DNA of 64,000 bases from contig NZ_CP108442.1 in the NCBI RefSeq assembly GCF_041435355.1, forward strand, positions 5,206,501 to 5,270,500. The letters run 5' to 3'. The notes beneath the pieces are model-generated. The model searched no databases. It was not told where the DNA came from and was given only the letters and a program-made list of their open reading frames with translations. Both the position numbers and the translations under genes were made by a program. Positions 36,138 to 44,090 of this stretch are shown one piece after another (within the stretch, counting starts at the first letter, position 1; each line of letters begins with the position of its first letter). The DNA is from Streptomyces sp. NBC_01276 (GTDB lineage Bacteria; Actinomycetota; Actinomycetes; Streptomycetales; Streptomycetaceae).

Positions 36138-37352
36138 CTAGAAGTTCTCCGTCTCCTCCACCAGGTGGCGCAGTACGTCCGTCAGGTCGTGCCGGCGCGC
36201 GAACGCCGCGCGCTGGCGGGCCGCGCCCGAGCCGTCGCGCAGCAGACCGCCGAGGGTCTTCGCCGCGTGGTCGAGGTCACCGGCCGCGGCCAGTTCCGGG
36301 GCGACCAGGTCGAGCAGCGCCTCCGCGAGATCGGCCGCGGGGAGCTCGGCGCCCGTGTACGGGTCCAGGCCGAAGCCCTCCAGCCCGTCGTGCGCCGCCC
36401 GCCAGCGCGCGAGACGCAGTACGTCGTCCCGTACGGGCGGATCGGGCCGCTGCTCCGCGAGCTCGCGCAGGGCCGTCGCCACCAGGGCGCGGCCCAGCTC
36501 GGCCTGGAGGACGGCCGTGTCGATGTCCGGGGACATGTCGGGCGCCCGGATTTCGAGCGTGGGCCAGTTCCCGGAGGGGCGGAGGTCCCAGTAGACCATC
36601 TTCGTGTCCAGGGCCGCCCCCGAGCCGAGCAGGGTCTGCACCGAGCGCCGGAAGTGGGCCGTGGACGTGAAGTGCGGGGGCGGGCCCGCGGAGGGCCAGC
36701 CCGACCAGGCCATCGCCCGCCAGCTGGAGTGGCCGGTGTCGCGGCCGCCCCAGAAGGGGGAGTTGGCGGCCAGCGCGATCAGCGTGGGCAGCCATGGTCT
36801 GACCCGGTTGGACACGGCCACCGCCGTGTCCACGTCGAGGGTGCCGATGTGGATGTGGCGGCCGCAGCTGACCAGGGTGTCGGTCAGGGCGCCGAACCGG
36901 CGGTGCTGCTCGCGCTGGCGCGGCTCGTCGTCGGTCAGGTGCAGCGGCCCCTCCACGGCCACCACGGGTGAGGGGGCGGCCAGCAGCCGGCAGCCGTGCG
37001 CGCGGGCCGCCGCGGCGAGGGTGCGCCGCAGGCCCGCGAGGTCCGCGCGCAGGGTGGCCGCCGATGCGGCGACCGGGGTGGCGAGCTCCACCTGGTACCG
37101 GGTCCCCTCGGCGTGCACCTGCTGGGGGAGTCCGGCGGCGGTGGTGAGGACGAGCGGGGCGGCGGGGACCACCCGCAGGGTGTGGGCGTCGACGAGCAGG
37201 AACTCCTCCTCGACCCCCACGGTGAGGGGGGTGGTGACACCGCTCGCGACGCGCGTGCTTCTGCCGGCGGAGCCCGGGGCGCCGGGGGCGCCGGTACGGC
37301 CGGAGCGGCCGGTGTCACTGGTGCTCGTGGTGCTGTTGCCAGGTTCGATCAC
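36138..37352 (-). CDS. Carboxylate-amine ligase, YbdK/GCS2 family
   Basis: A 404-residue member of the glutamate-cysteine ligase type 2 (YbdK) family: LTVGVEEEFLLVDAHTLRV, RYQVELATPV, SCGRHIHIGTLD (metal/substrate His), NSPFWGGRDTGHSSWR and LEIRAPDMSP are characteristic. Such enzymes can join glutamate and cysteine weakly in vitro; the natural substrates in actinomycetes, which use mycothiol, are unclear. GTG 37352 is chosen because GGGAGG lies six bases upstream; ATGs at 37382/37385 lack a ribosome site. A Gly/Thr/Ser-rich N-terminal tail of about 35 residues precedes the domain. Confidence 0.88.
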   Translation of the reverse strand: MIEPGNSTTSTSDTGRSGRTGAPGAPGSAGRSTRVASGVTTPLTVGVEEEFLLVDAHTLRVVPAAPLVLTTAAGLPQQVHAEGTRYQVELATPVAASAATLRADLAGLRRTLAAAARAHGCRLLAAPSPVVAVEGPLHLTDDEPRQREQHRRFGALTDTLVSCGRHIHIGTLDVDTAVAVSNRVRPWLPTLIALAANSPFWGGRDTGHSSWRAMAWSGWPSAGPPPHFTSTAHFRRSVQTLLGSGAALDTKMVYWDLRPSGNWPTLEIRAPDMSPDIDTAVLQAELGRALVATALRELAEQRPDPPVRDDVLRLARWRAAHDGLEGFGLDPYTGAELPAADLAEALLDLVAPELAAAGDLDHAAKTLGGLLRDGSGAARQRAAFARRHDLTDVLRHLVEETENF

Positions 37353-37566
37353 TACGCCTCCCTGGACATACGAGTCTTTCATCATGAGCCGAACGGGAGG
37401 CCGGACGGCTACGTCGATTCGGTCAAATGTCGGGTGATAGTGGCGGGTTAGCGGCAAGCTCCACCCCGTTGTGGGGCCGCGGGTCCGGGTGGGGAGGACG
37501 TTGCGGGTGTGTGAAGGACCACCCGCGCTCCAGGGCCGCCCGACGGGGCGGTGGTTATCATCCGTT

Positions 37567-38820
37567 GTGACCGGTACCGCCTCCCCGCCCCGCCCCCGGC
37601 GGCGCATATTCGCCGACCTGACCCCGCTGCGCAGCTCCGCCCACTACCGGCGGCTGTGGGTCGGCGGCACCATTTCCTGGATGGGTCAGGCGATGACCGC
37701 CCTGGCCATCTCGCTCCAGGTCTACGAGATCACCGGGTCCAGCTTCTCGGTCGGTCTGGTCGGCCTCTTCTCGCTCGTCCCGCTCGTCGCCTTCGGCCTC
37801 TACGGCGGGGCCATCGCCGACACCGTGGACCGGCGCAAGCTCGGCCTCTACAGCGCCTCGGGGCTCACCGTCCTGTCGATCGGGCTGGCCGCCGCCGCGC
37901 TGCTCGACTACCACCGGGTCTGGCTGCTGTACACCGTCGTCGCGCTCCAGGCGGTCTGCGGAGCACTGAACGGGCCCGCCCGGTCCGCCATGATCCCGAA
38001 GCTGCTGCCCCCGGAGCAGCTGCCCGCCGCCAACGCGCTGAACTCCGTCACCATGACGACCGGGACCATGGCGGGCCCGGTGCTGGGCGGGCTGATCGTC
38101 GGCTGGTGGGGCTACCAGGCGGCGTACCTGATCGACGCGGTGACCTTCGTCGCCGCCCTCTACGCCATGTGGCGGCTGCCGTCGATGCTGCCGGAGGGGC
38201 GTCGGGGGCGGGCCTCGGTCCTGGACGGGCTGCGCTTCCTCGGGACCCGGCCGAACATCCGGATGACCTTCTTCTCCGACCTGGCCGCCATGGTGCTGGC
38301 CCAGCCGAAGGCGCTGTTCCCGGCCATCGCCGTGCTCTGGTACGGCGGTGACGCCAAGACGGTCGGCCTGCTGGTCGCCGCGCCCGCCGTGGGGGCGCTG
38401 CTGGGCGGGCTGTTCTCCGGCTGGCAGGGGCGGATCCGGCGGCACGGGCTGGCGATCCTGCTCTCCGTCGCCGGGTGGGGGCTGGCCATCGCCGTCTTCG
38501 GGCTGACCCGCAACCTGTGGCTCGGGCTGCTGTTCCTGGCGCTGGCCGGATGCGCCGACACGATCTCGATGGTGTTCCGCTCCACGATGATGCAGACCGC
38601 GACCCCCGACGGGATGCGGGGCCGGCTCCAGGGCGTGTTCATCGTGGTCGTCGCGGGCGGGCCCCGGCTCGGGGACTTCCTCGCCGGAACCGTCGCCGAC
38701 CTGACCTCTCCGGCCGTCGCCATCACCGGCGGGGGCCTGGGCTGCGTGCTGGTGCTGGGCCTGCTCGCCGCGCGCTGGCGCGCCTTCGCCCGCTACGACG
38801 CCCGCTCCCCGCAGGCCTGA
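37567..38820 (+). CDS. MFS transporter (enterobactin exporter-like)
   Basis: A 417-residue major facilitator protein with 12 hydrophobic segments (FADLTPLRSSAHYRRLWVGG opening, GGAIADTVDRRKLG in the 2-3 loop, DAVTFVAALYAMWRLPS). The MFS_3/EntS-like N-terminus is typical of exporters of small metabolites. GTG 37567 follows TATCAT by five bases without a ribosome site, so translation may be leaderless. It is divergent from the YbdK gene with 214 bases between them. Confidence 0.88.
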   Translation: MTGTASPPRPRRRIFADLTPLRSSAHYRRLWVGGTISWMGQAMTALAISLQVYEITGSSFSVGLVGLFSLVPLVAFGLYGGAIADTVDRRKLGLYSASGLTVLSIGLAAAALLDYHRVWLLYTVVALQAVCGALNGPARSAMIPKLLPPEQLPAANALNSVTMTTGTMAGPVLGGLIVGWWGYQAAYLIDAVTFVAALYAMWRLPSMLPEGRRGRASVLDGLRFLGTRPNIRMTFFSDLAAMVLAQPKALFPAIAVLWYGGDAKTVGLLVAAPAVGALLGGLFSGWQGRIRRHGLAILLSVAGWGLAIAVFGLTRNLWLGLLFLALAGCADTISMVFRSTMMQTATPDGMRGRLQGVFIVVVAGGPRLGDFLAGTVADLTSPAVAITGGGLGCVLVLGLLAARWRAFARYDARSPQA

Positions 38821-38856
38821 GCCCGCGGCAGGGCCGGGGTTCGTCCGCGGCCGCTT

Positions 38857-40209
38857 CTAGGCGCCGGCCGCCGGGGCCACCACGCCCCGCGCCACCCCCA
38901 GGGCGACCAGGTCCTGGGGGCGGATGCGGAGCTGGTCCGCCGTCGCGGGGGCCTCGGCGGAAGGGCGCTTGAGGATGGCCGCCGCCAGCTCCGGGGCGAT
39001 GACGGAGAAGTAGCTGTCGGGGGTGACCCAGGTGTTCCCCGGGGCGGCCAGGGCCAGCGCCCCGCCCGAGCCTCCCTCGCCGATGAGCAGGGTGGTCACC
39101 GGGACCGTCGCCGCCGCGAGCGCCGCGAAGGCGTCGGCGATGGCCGGGCCGGCGCCCGCGTGCTCGGCGGCGGCGTCGTTGGCCGCTCCCGGGGTGTCCA
39201 CCAGGGTGAGCACCGGGATCCCCAGCCGGTCCGCGAGGCGGATCACGCGGGCCGCCGTACGGTAGCCCGCCGGGCGGGTGGCGGTGCCGCACTGGGCCGC
39301 GTACGCCACGGCCCGGCCCCCGCGCAGCCCGATCCCGCACAGCATGCCGGGATCGGCGCCGCCGGAGCGGTCCCCGCGCAGGGGCAGGCGCAGCTCGAAG
39401 TACGCCTCCAGGTAGGCCTGCGCGCGCGGGCGGTCCGGGTGCCGGGCCTGCCGGACGGCGTCCCAGCCGGTCTCCGGGGGCGCTACGCCGGCCAGCGCGG
39501 CCGGGGGTTCGACGGGCACGGTGGCCCGGGGTGCGGCCAGTACGCGCAGCCAGTCCCCGAGGACGGCCGGGAGCTCCCCGGGCGGCACGACGGCGTCCAC
39601 GTGTCCGGCGGCGTACTGCCCCTCGGCGGTGTAGGCCGCCGGATCGGCGTCCGCTGGCCGCACCCGGGATCCGGCGAAGCCGACCTGGGCCCCCGGCAGC
39701 GCGAGCACCACGTCGGCCCCCGCACCGAGGGTGGCCCAGCCGCCGCCGGTGGTGGGGTCGCGCAGCACCGCGATCTGCGGGAGGCCGGCGGCGCGGGTCA
39801 GCACGCACTGCCGGGCCACGCGCTGGAGCTGCGTCAGCGCGAGCATGCCCTCCTGCATGCGGGAGCCGCCGGTCGCGATCAGGGACACCAGGGGCAGGCG
39901 GTGCGCGCGGGCATGGGCGTAGGCGGCTTCGAGGAGGTCCCCGGTGCGTTCGCCGAGCGACCCGCCGAGGAAGCCGAACTCGAAGGCGATCAGGGCGGCT
40001 TCGCGGCCCCCGACGCGGGCGGTGCCGGTGACGACGGACTCCCGCTCGCCGGTACGGGCCGTGGCGCGGGCGCGCGAGGCGTCGTAGCCGGTCCAGCCGA
40101 GGGGGCCGTCGTCGGCGGACTCCCTCTGGGGCGCCGGGAGTTCGGTGAAGCTGCCGGGGTCGGCGAGGGCGGCGATGGCCGCGCGGGCGGAGAGGCGGGT
40201 CGTCGTCAC
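38857..40209 (-). CDS. accDA: Fused acetyl/propionyl-CoA carboxylase carboxyltransferase (AccD-AccA type)
   Basis: A 450-residue single protein joining both carboxyltransferase lobes. The N-terminal beta-like half has FEFGFLGGSLGERTG and ATGGSRMQEGMLALTQL; the C-terminal alpha-like half has GIPVLTLVDTPGA, IGEGGSGGALALA and TPDSYFSVIAPE. It lacks the Cys4 zinc finger of E. coli AccD. It transfers CO2 from biotin to acyl-CoA. The biotin carboxylase partner is not in the window. The symbol follows the usage for this fused type and is moderately certain. Confidence 0.85.
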   Translation of the reverse strand: MTTTRLSARAAIAALADPGSFTELPAPQRESADDGPLGWTGYDASRARATARTGERESVVTGTARVGGREAALIAFEFGFLGGSLGERTGDLLEAAYAHARAHRLPLVSLIATGGSRMQEGMLALTQLQRVARQCVLTRAAGLPQIAVLRDPTTGGGWATLGAGADVVLALPGAQVGFAGSRVRPADADPAAYTAEGQYAAGHVDAVVPPGELPAVLGDWLRVLAAPRATVPVEPPAALAGVAPPETGWDAVRQARHPDRPRAQAYLEAYFELRLPLRGDRSGGADPGMLCGIGLRGGRAVAYAAQCGTATRPAGYRTAARVIRLADRLGIPVLTLVDTPGAANDAAAEHAGAGPAIADAFAALAAATVPVTTLLIGEGGSGGALALAAPGNTWVTPDSYFSVIAPELAAAILKRPSAEAPATADQLRIRPQDLVALGVARGVVAPAAGA

Positions 40210-40226
40210 GGATTCACCCTATGGGG

Positions 40227-40961
40227 TCATGTCAGGTCCGGCAGGGGGAAGGCGATCTTCAGGGCGTAGGCCGCGACGAGGCCGTATCCGAGGCGGAAGG
40301 TCCAGGCGCGGGCGGCGGGGGAGATCTTGCGGCCGGCGAAGGCGCCGAGGGCGACGAGCGTCTGCTGCCACAGGAGGGAGGCGGCGGCGACTCCGACGAG
40401 GAAGGCGGTGGCGGCGGCGGGGGTGGTGAGGGCGGAGGCCTGGGCGGTGGTGAGGGCGGCGAAGTAGAGGGCGGTGGTGGGGTTCACGGCGGTGAGGCCG
40501 ACGTACCGGCCGAACGCCCTGACGAGCCCGGCGCCGTTCCCGGTCCCAGTCCCGACCCCGCTCCCGACCCCGCTCCCGACCCCGCTCCCGACCCCGGTTC
40601 CGGCGCCGTTCCCGCCCCCCGGGTCCCGGGCCTCGTGCGGCGGCGGGGCCGAAGGGGTGGCGGGGGCGGGGCGGGCGGAACGGAGGAGGGCGTGGACGGC
40701 GATGGACAGGAGGACCGCGGCCGCGGCGAGGCGGATCCAGGCCTCGACGGGGGAGACCCGGGAGGCCACCCACGGTCCCACCGCGGTGGCCAGGGCCGCA
40801 TAGCCCAGGTCGACCGCCGCGATGCCCGCCGCCGCGGCCACCGCCGTGCGGCGGTGGCGCATCGCCTCCTGGAGCAGCAGCACGCTCATCGCGCCCATCG
40901 GCATCGCCACGCCCAGGCCCGCGACCGCGCCCGACAGGGCGGGGGAGAAGAGTTCGCTCAT
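40227..40961 (-). CDS. LysE family amino-acid exporter
   Basis: A 244-residue membrane protein with six hydrophobic segments and the LysE N-terminal signature GVAMPMGAMSVLLLQEAM. The central cytosolic loop is expanded by a Gly/Val/Ser repeat (GVGSGVGSGVGSG) encoded by 12-bp tandem repeats; the second half has the NPTTALYFAAL motif. It probably exports an amino acid and is divergent from an Lrp-type regulator 70 bases away, a classic effector/exporter pair. ATG 40961 matches the family start. Confidence 0.88.
   Translation of the reverse strand: MSELFSPALSGAVAGLGVAMPMGAMSVLLLQEAMRHRRTAVAAAAGIAAVDLGYAALATAVGPWVASRVSPVEAWIRLAAAAVLLSIAVHALLRSARPAPATPSAPPPHEARDPGGGNGAGTGVGSGVGSGVGSGVGTGTGNGAGLVRAFGRYVGLTAVNPTTALYFAALTTAQASALTTPAAATAFLVGVAAASLLWQQTLVALGAFAGRKISPAARAWTFRLGYGLVAAYALKIAFPLPDLT
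40551..40598. repeat. 12-bp tandem repeats in the lysE-like gene
   Basis: CCCGACCCCGCT at 40551, 40563 and 40575 is exact, with a fourth variant copy at 40587. In the gene's strand it codes for Gly-Val-Gly-Ser units in the cytosolic loop. Confidence 0.93.
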
Positions 40962-41031
40962 GGAGGGGAGGGTGGGGTGCGGGGGCGCGCGGTGGACGGC
41001 CCTTATCGGCTCCGGCTGCGAGAATCGCGGT

Positions 41032-41472
41032 ATGGACCGCCTCGACAGGGAAATCCTCGGCATCCTGCAGCAGGATGCGCGGATCTCGTACCGCGACCTC
41101 GGCGTCCGCGTCGGGCTCAGTGCCAACGCCACCGCCGACCGGGTGCGCCGGATGCGGCGGGACGGGGTGATCCGCGGGTTCACCGTCATCGTGGATCCGG
41201 CCGCCGACACCCGGGGCGGGCTCGTGGTCTTCATCGACCTCGTCCTGCGGCAGGACACGACCAACGAGGAGTTCGAGCAGCGGGTCGCCACCCTCGCGGG
41301 GATCACCGAGGTGGTGCACGTGACGGGGGAGTACGACTACCTCGTGCGGGCGCGGGCCGCGGACCCCGCCGCGCTCGACGCGCTGCTGCGCCGGCTCAAG
41401 CGGGAGGCCGGGGTGGCGCAGTCCAGTACCCGGATCGCGCTGCGGGCCGCCACGAGGCACCCGGCCGGGTGA
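41032..41472 (+). CDS. Lrp/AsnC family transcriptional regulator
   Basis: A 146-residue regulator: N-terminal HTH (MDRLDREILGILQQDARIS, YRDLGVRVGLSANATADRVRRM) and C-terminal RAM ligand-binding domain (VVHVTGEYDYLVRARA). It is expected to sense an amino acid and control the divergent LysE gene. A GAGAAT hexamer sits at -12 to -7 of the ATG with no ribosome site, so the transcript is probably leaderless. Confidence 0.92.
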   Translation: MDRLDREILGILQQDARISYRDLGVRVGLSANATADRVRRMRRDGVIRGFTVIVDPAADTRGGLVVFIDLVLRQDTTNEEFEQRVATLAGITEVVHVTGEYDYLVRARAADPAALDALLRRLKREAGVAQSSTRIALRAATRHPAG

Positions 41473-41662
41473 TGTCGCCCGGATGTCCGCGACCCGGCGG
41501 CCAGGACCGCGGCCCCGCCCGGGGCGGACGGTAGCGTGCCGGTGGAGGTCGGACGTTCGGGGCGGGCGTCCCGCGCCCGTGACCGGAGCGGGGGGACATC
41601 AAGCGGGGAGCCGGGGCGTACCCGTCTGTCCGGCGGCGCACTGTCATCCTCGGTGAGGGGCG

Positions 41663-42709
41663 ATGATCGTATCGGTGGTGTCGATGCCGGAGGGCGTCGT
41701 CACGCGCACGGACCTGTCCCGGGCCCGGGAGCGCCTCGCGGGCTCCGACTTCGTGATCGTCGACATCGACCTGGGCGAGGAGCCCTCGTCCGGCGGGCAG
41801 CCGCTCGCCCTCGGGCTCGGGCTGGACGACGAGGTCTGGGGATGGTTCGGCAGGGCCCGCGAACCCGTGCGGGCCACGTACGACGAGGGCACCACCGGGT
41901 GCGTCGTGCCGGTGGTCGACGACGGCCGCGTCACCCGCATCCACCTGCTCGCGAGCGAGACCTTCCTCGTCACGGTCCACCACGGTCGCGTCGGGCTGAT
42001 CGAGGACTTCGTCGAGCAGCTGCCGAAGACCCCGCCCTCCGACCTTGTGACCACGGCGTTCCTCCTCCTGCACGGTGCGCTGGAGGGCTTCCGCCGGGCC
42101 GCTTCCGAAGCGCTGCTGGAGGTCGAGGACGTGGAGGAGGCGATGTTCGAGCACTGGGAGCCGAGGGACGTCCAGCGCCTGGCCGACCTGCGGCGCCGCT
42201 CGGCCCGGCTGCACCGGGCCTTCCTCCCCTACGCCGCGGTCGCCCAGGAGTTCCTCACGCGCCGCAGGATGGCCTACCACGACATCCCGGAGGAGCGGCT
42301 GGCGTTGAACCGCCAGCACGAGAGCACGGTGCAGCTGGTGGTGCTGGAGATCGAGGCCCTGCGGGAGGAGACCCGGCGGGCCGCCGACAGCTACGCCTCG
42401 CTCGTCGCCGACCGGCAGAACCTCGTGATCAACCGACTCGCCATCGTCTCGGTGATCTTCCTGCCGCTGTCGTTCCTGACCGGCTTCTTCGGCATGAACT
42501 TCGGCTACCTGAGCACGCTGGTGACGAGCGAGCGGTCCTTCCTGACGCTCGGCCTCGGCATGCAGGTGTGCGCGCTGGTGGTGGCCCTCTACTTCGTGCT
42601 GTACCGCACGCACTGGCGCCAGCTGCGGGGCGGCCCGGTGGAGGACGCCGCCGGCCGCCGGCGCCGCTGGGCGCTGCGGGCCGGCCGCCGCCCCGGCGAC
42701 GGGTACTAG
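41663..42709 (+). CDS. CorA family divalent cation transporter
   Basis: A 348-residue CorA protein: large N-terminal cytosolic domain, long helix (about 180-265), first membrane helix around residues 255-280 ending in the selectivity motif GMNFG, and a second helix near 290-312, then a basic tail. It moves Mg2+ or related ions as a pentamer. The TAG stop lies inside the CTAG that is the target duplication of the adjacent IS element. Confidence 0.93.
   Translation: MIVSVVSMPEGVVTRTDLSRARERLAGSDFVIVDIDLGEEPSSGGQPLALGLGLDDEVWGWFGRAREPVRATYDEGTTGCVVPVVDDGRVTRIHLLASETFLVTVHHGRVGLIEDFVEQLPKTPPSDLVTTAFLLLHGALEGFRRAASEALLEVEDVEEAMFEHWEPRDVQRLADLRRRSARLHRAFLPYAAVAQEFLTRRRMAYHDIPEERLALNRQHESTVQLVVLEIEALREETRRAADSYASLVADRQNLVINRLAIVSVIFLPLSFLTGFFGMNFGYLSTLVTSERSFLTLGLGMQVCALVVALYFVLYRTHWRQLRGGPVEDAAGRRRRWALRAGRRPGDGY
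42706..42709. repeat. Target site duplication, left copy (CTAG)
   Basis: CTAG flanks the IS on both sides (also at 44091-44094), matching the 4-bp YTAR targets of the IS701 family. The TAG here is the corA stop. Confidence 0.85.
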
Positions 42710-42719
42710 TAGGGCTTTG

Positions 42720-42845
42720 TTAGGTGGTGTCGTAGGGCTGCCATGGGACGGTTTGCCGGCAGGTGGGGCAGGTTCCGGTCAAGGTGGCCAGCAGGTGTTG
42801 GAGGAGGTCCAGGGCCTGGTAGAGGGTCAGGCCCTGGCAGGGGCT
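42720..42845 (-). other. -1-frame C-terminal extension of the transposase
   Basis: From the slippery site the -1 frame reads SPCQGLTLYQALDLLQ, then HLLATLTGTCPTCRQTVPW and ends QPYDTT-stop, the TAA lying inside the left terminal repeat. The sequence is protein-like, with an amphipathic helix and a CPTC knuckle, so it is either expressed by programmed frameshifting or is the original C-terminus cut off by a base loss. Confidence 0.75.
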
Positions 42846-44035
42846 TTTGGGCAGGTCCGCTGCTCGGTCAGGAACAGGTGGGCGGCGGTGACGAGGGTGA
42901 CGTGCCTGTGCCAGCCGTTGAAAGAGCGGCCCTCGAAGTGGTCCAGCCCGAGGCAGGTTTTCAGTTCGCGGTAGTCGTGCTCGATCCGCCAGCGAGACTT
43001 CGCGAGCCGGACCAGGTCCTTCGCGGGGATGTCCGCGGGCAGGTTCGAGATCCAGTACTTCACCGGCTCGGCCTCACCCTCGGGCCACTGCGCGATCAGC
43101 CAGACCAGCGGGATCGTGCCGTCCTCGGCAGGCTTGGGCCGCCGCCCCGCGAGGCGGACCCGCAGCAGTACGAAGTGCGAGCTCATCGCCGCTTTCGAGC
43201 CCTTGCGCCAGGCCACGGCCCGGCCCTGGCGGCGTCCGGCGGCCAGCACGTGCTCGCGTAAGGAGAGCGGCCGGGTGCGGTAGCGGGGCAGAGGCCTGGG
43301 GCCGAGCCCCGAGTAGGTGGGCTGATGCGGCACCGCTTCCTCGCCATGCGCGGTCATCTCGGCCTTGACCTGCAAGACATAGGCCAGGCGGCGGTCTTCC
43401 AGGCCGTGGCGGAAGTCGGCGTTCGCGCCGTAGCCGGTGTCCGCGACCAGCACGGCGGGCCGCAGGCCGATCCCGGACAGCTCGTCCAGCATGTCCAGCG
43501 CCAGCTGCCACTTCGGGCGGTGGTGCTCGCTCTCGGGGATCCGGCAGGCGGTCCGGCGTGCCTCCGCTTCGGGTCCGTCCCACGACTGCGGCAGGAACAA
43601 CCGCCAGGACAGCGGGCACGACGCCGTGTCCGTGGCGGCGTGGACACTGACTCCGATCTGGCAGTTGCCGACCTTGCCCAGGGTGCCCGAGTACTGCCGG
43701 GCCACCCCGGGTGAGGCGGTGCCGTCCTTGGGGAAGCCGGTATCGTCCACCACCCACACCTGCGGGCGGACCACCCGCACGGCCCGCCACGCCAGCCGGG
43801 CCCGCACCTGATCGACCGACCAGGTCGAGGACGTCATGAACTGCTGCAGCCGCTGGTGATCGACACCCAGGCGTTCAGCCATCGGCTGCATCGACTTACG
43901 TCGGCCGTCCAGCAACAGGCCCCGCAGATAGAGCCGGCCCTTCTCCAGCCAGTCCCGCCGTACCAATGGCACGAACACCTCGGAAGAGAACTCCTCCAAC
44001 CGGCCCCGCACCATCGCAAGCTCCCCAGCCCTCAT
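42827..44035 (-). CDS. IS701-family transposase (zero-frame product)
   Basis: A 402-residue DDE transposase. Recognisable elements are VWVVDDTGFPKDGTASPGVARQ (first catalytic Asp), LVADTGYGANADFR (second Asp) and SRWRIEHDYRELKTCLGLDHFEGRS (catalytic Glu in the YREL motif). The zero frame stops at TGA 42827-42829 after CPKAPARA. A -1 shift at CCCAAAA (42851-42845, minus strand), seven bases before a 10-bp stem-loop, would instead add 41 residues to give a 438-residue protein. Confidence 0.93.
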   Translation of the reverse strand: MRAGELAMVRGRLEEFSSEVFVPLVRRDWLEKGRLYLRGLLLDGRRKSMQPMAERLGVDHQRLQQFMTSSTWSVDQVRARLAWRAVRVVRPQVWVVDDTGFPKDGTASPGVARQYSGTLGKVGNCQIGVSVHAATDTASCPLSWRLFLPQSWDGPEAEARRTACRIPESEHHRPKWQLALDMLDELSGIGLRPAVLVADTGYGANADFRHGLEDRRLAYVLQVKAEMTAHGEEAVPHQPTYSGLGPRPLPRYRTRPLSLREHVLAAGRRQGRAVAWRKGSKAAMSSHFVLLRVRLAGRRPKPAEDGTIPLVWLIAQWPEGEAEPVKYWISNLPADIPAKDLVRLAKSRWRIEHDYRELKTCLGLDHFEGRSFNGWHRHVTLVTAAHLFLTEQRTCPKAPARA

Positions 44036-44090
44036 ACCGCCAGCGAACTACCGAACACCCAAGGTGACAAGACCGGCTAACAAAGCACTA

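Larger units (their letters stand above)
42710..44090 (-). mobile_element. IS701-family insertion sequence, 1381 bp
   Basis: Bounded by imperfect terminal inverted repeats TAGGGCTTTGTTAG (42710-42723) and, read inward from the other end, TAGTGCTTTGTTAG (44077-44090), 13 of 14 matching, and a CTAG duplication. It holds one transposase frame on the minus strand plus a -1-frame extension reaching into the left terminal repeat. It sits exactly between two convergent chromosomal genes. Confidence 0.92.

Noticed and set aside
42827..44035. Dead transposase (simple pseudogene)
   Set aside because: All three catalytic acidic residues are in one uninterrupted frame and both ends and the target duplication are intact; the only irregularity is the C-terminal frame change, which has the layout of a frameshift signal.
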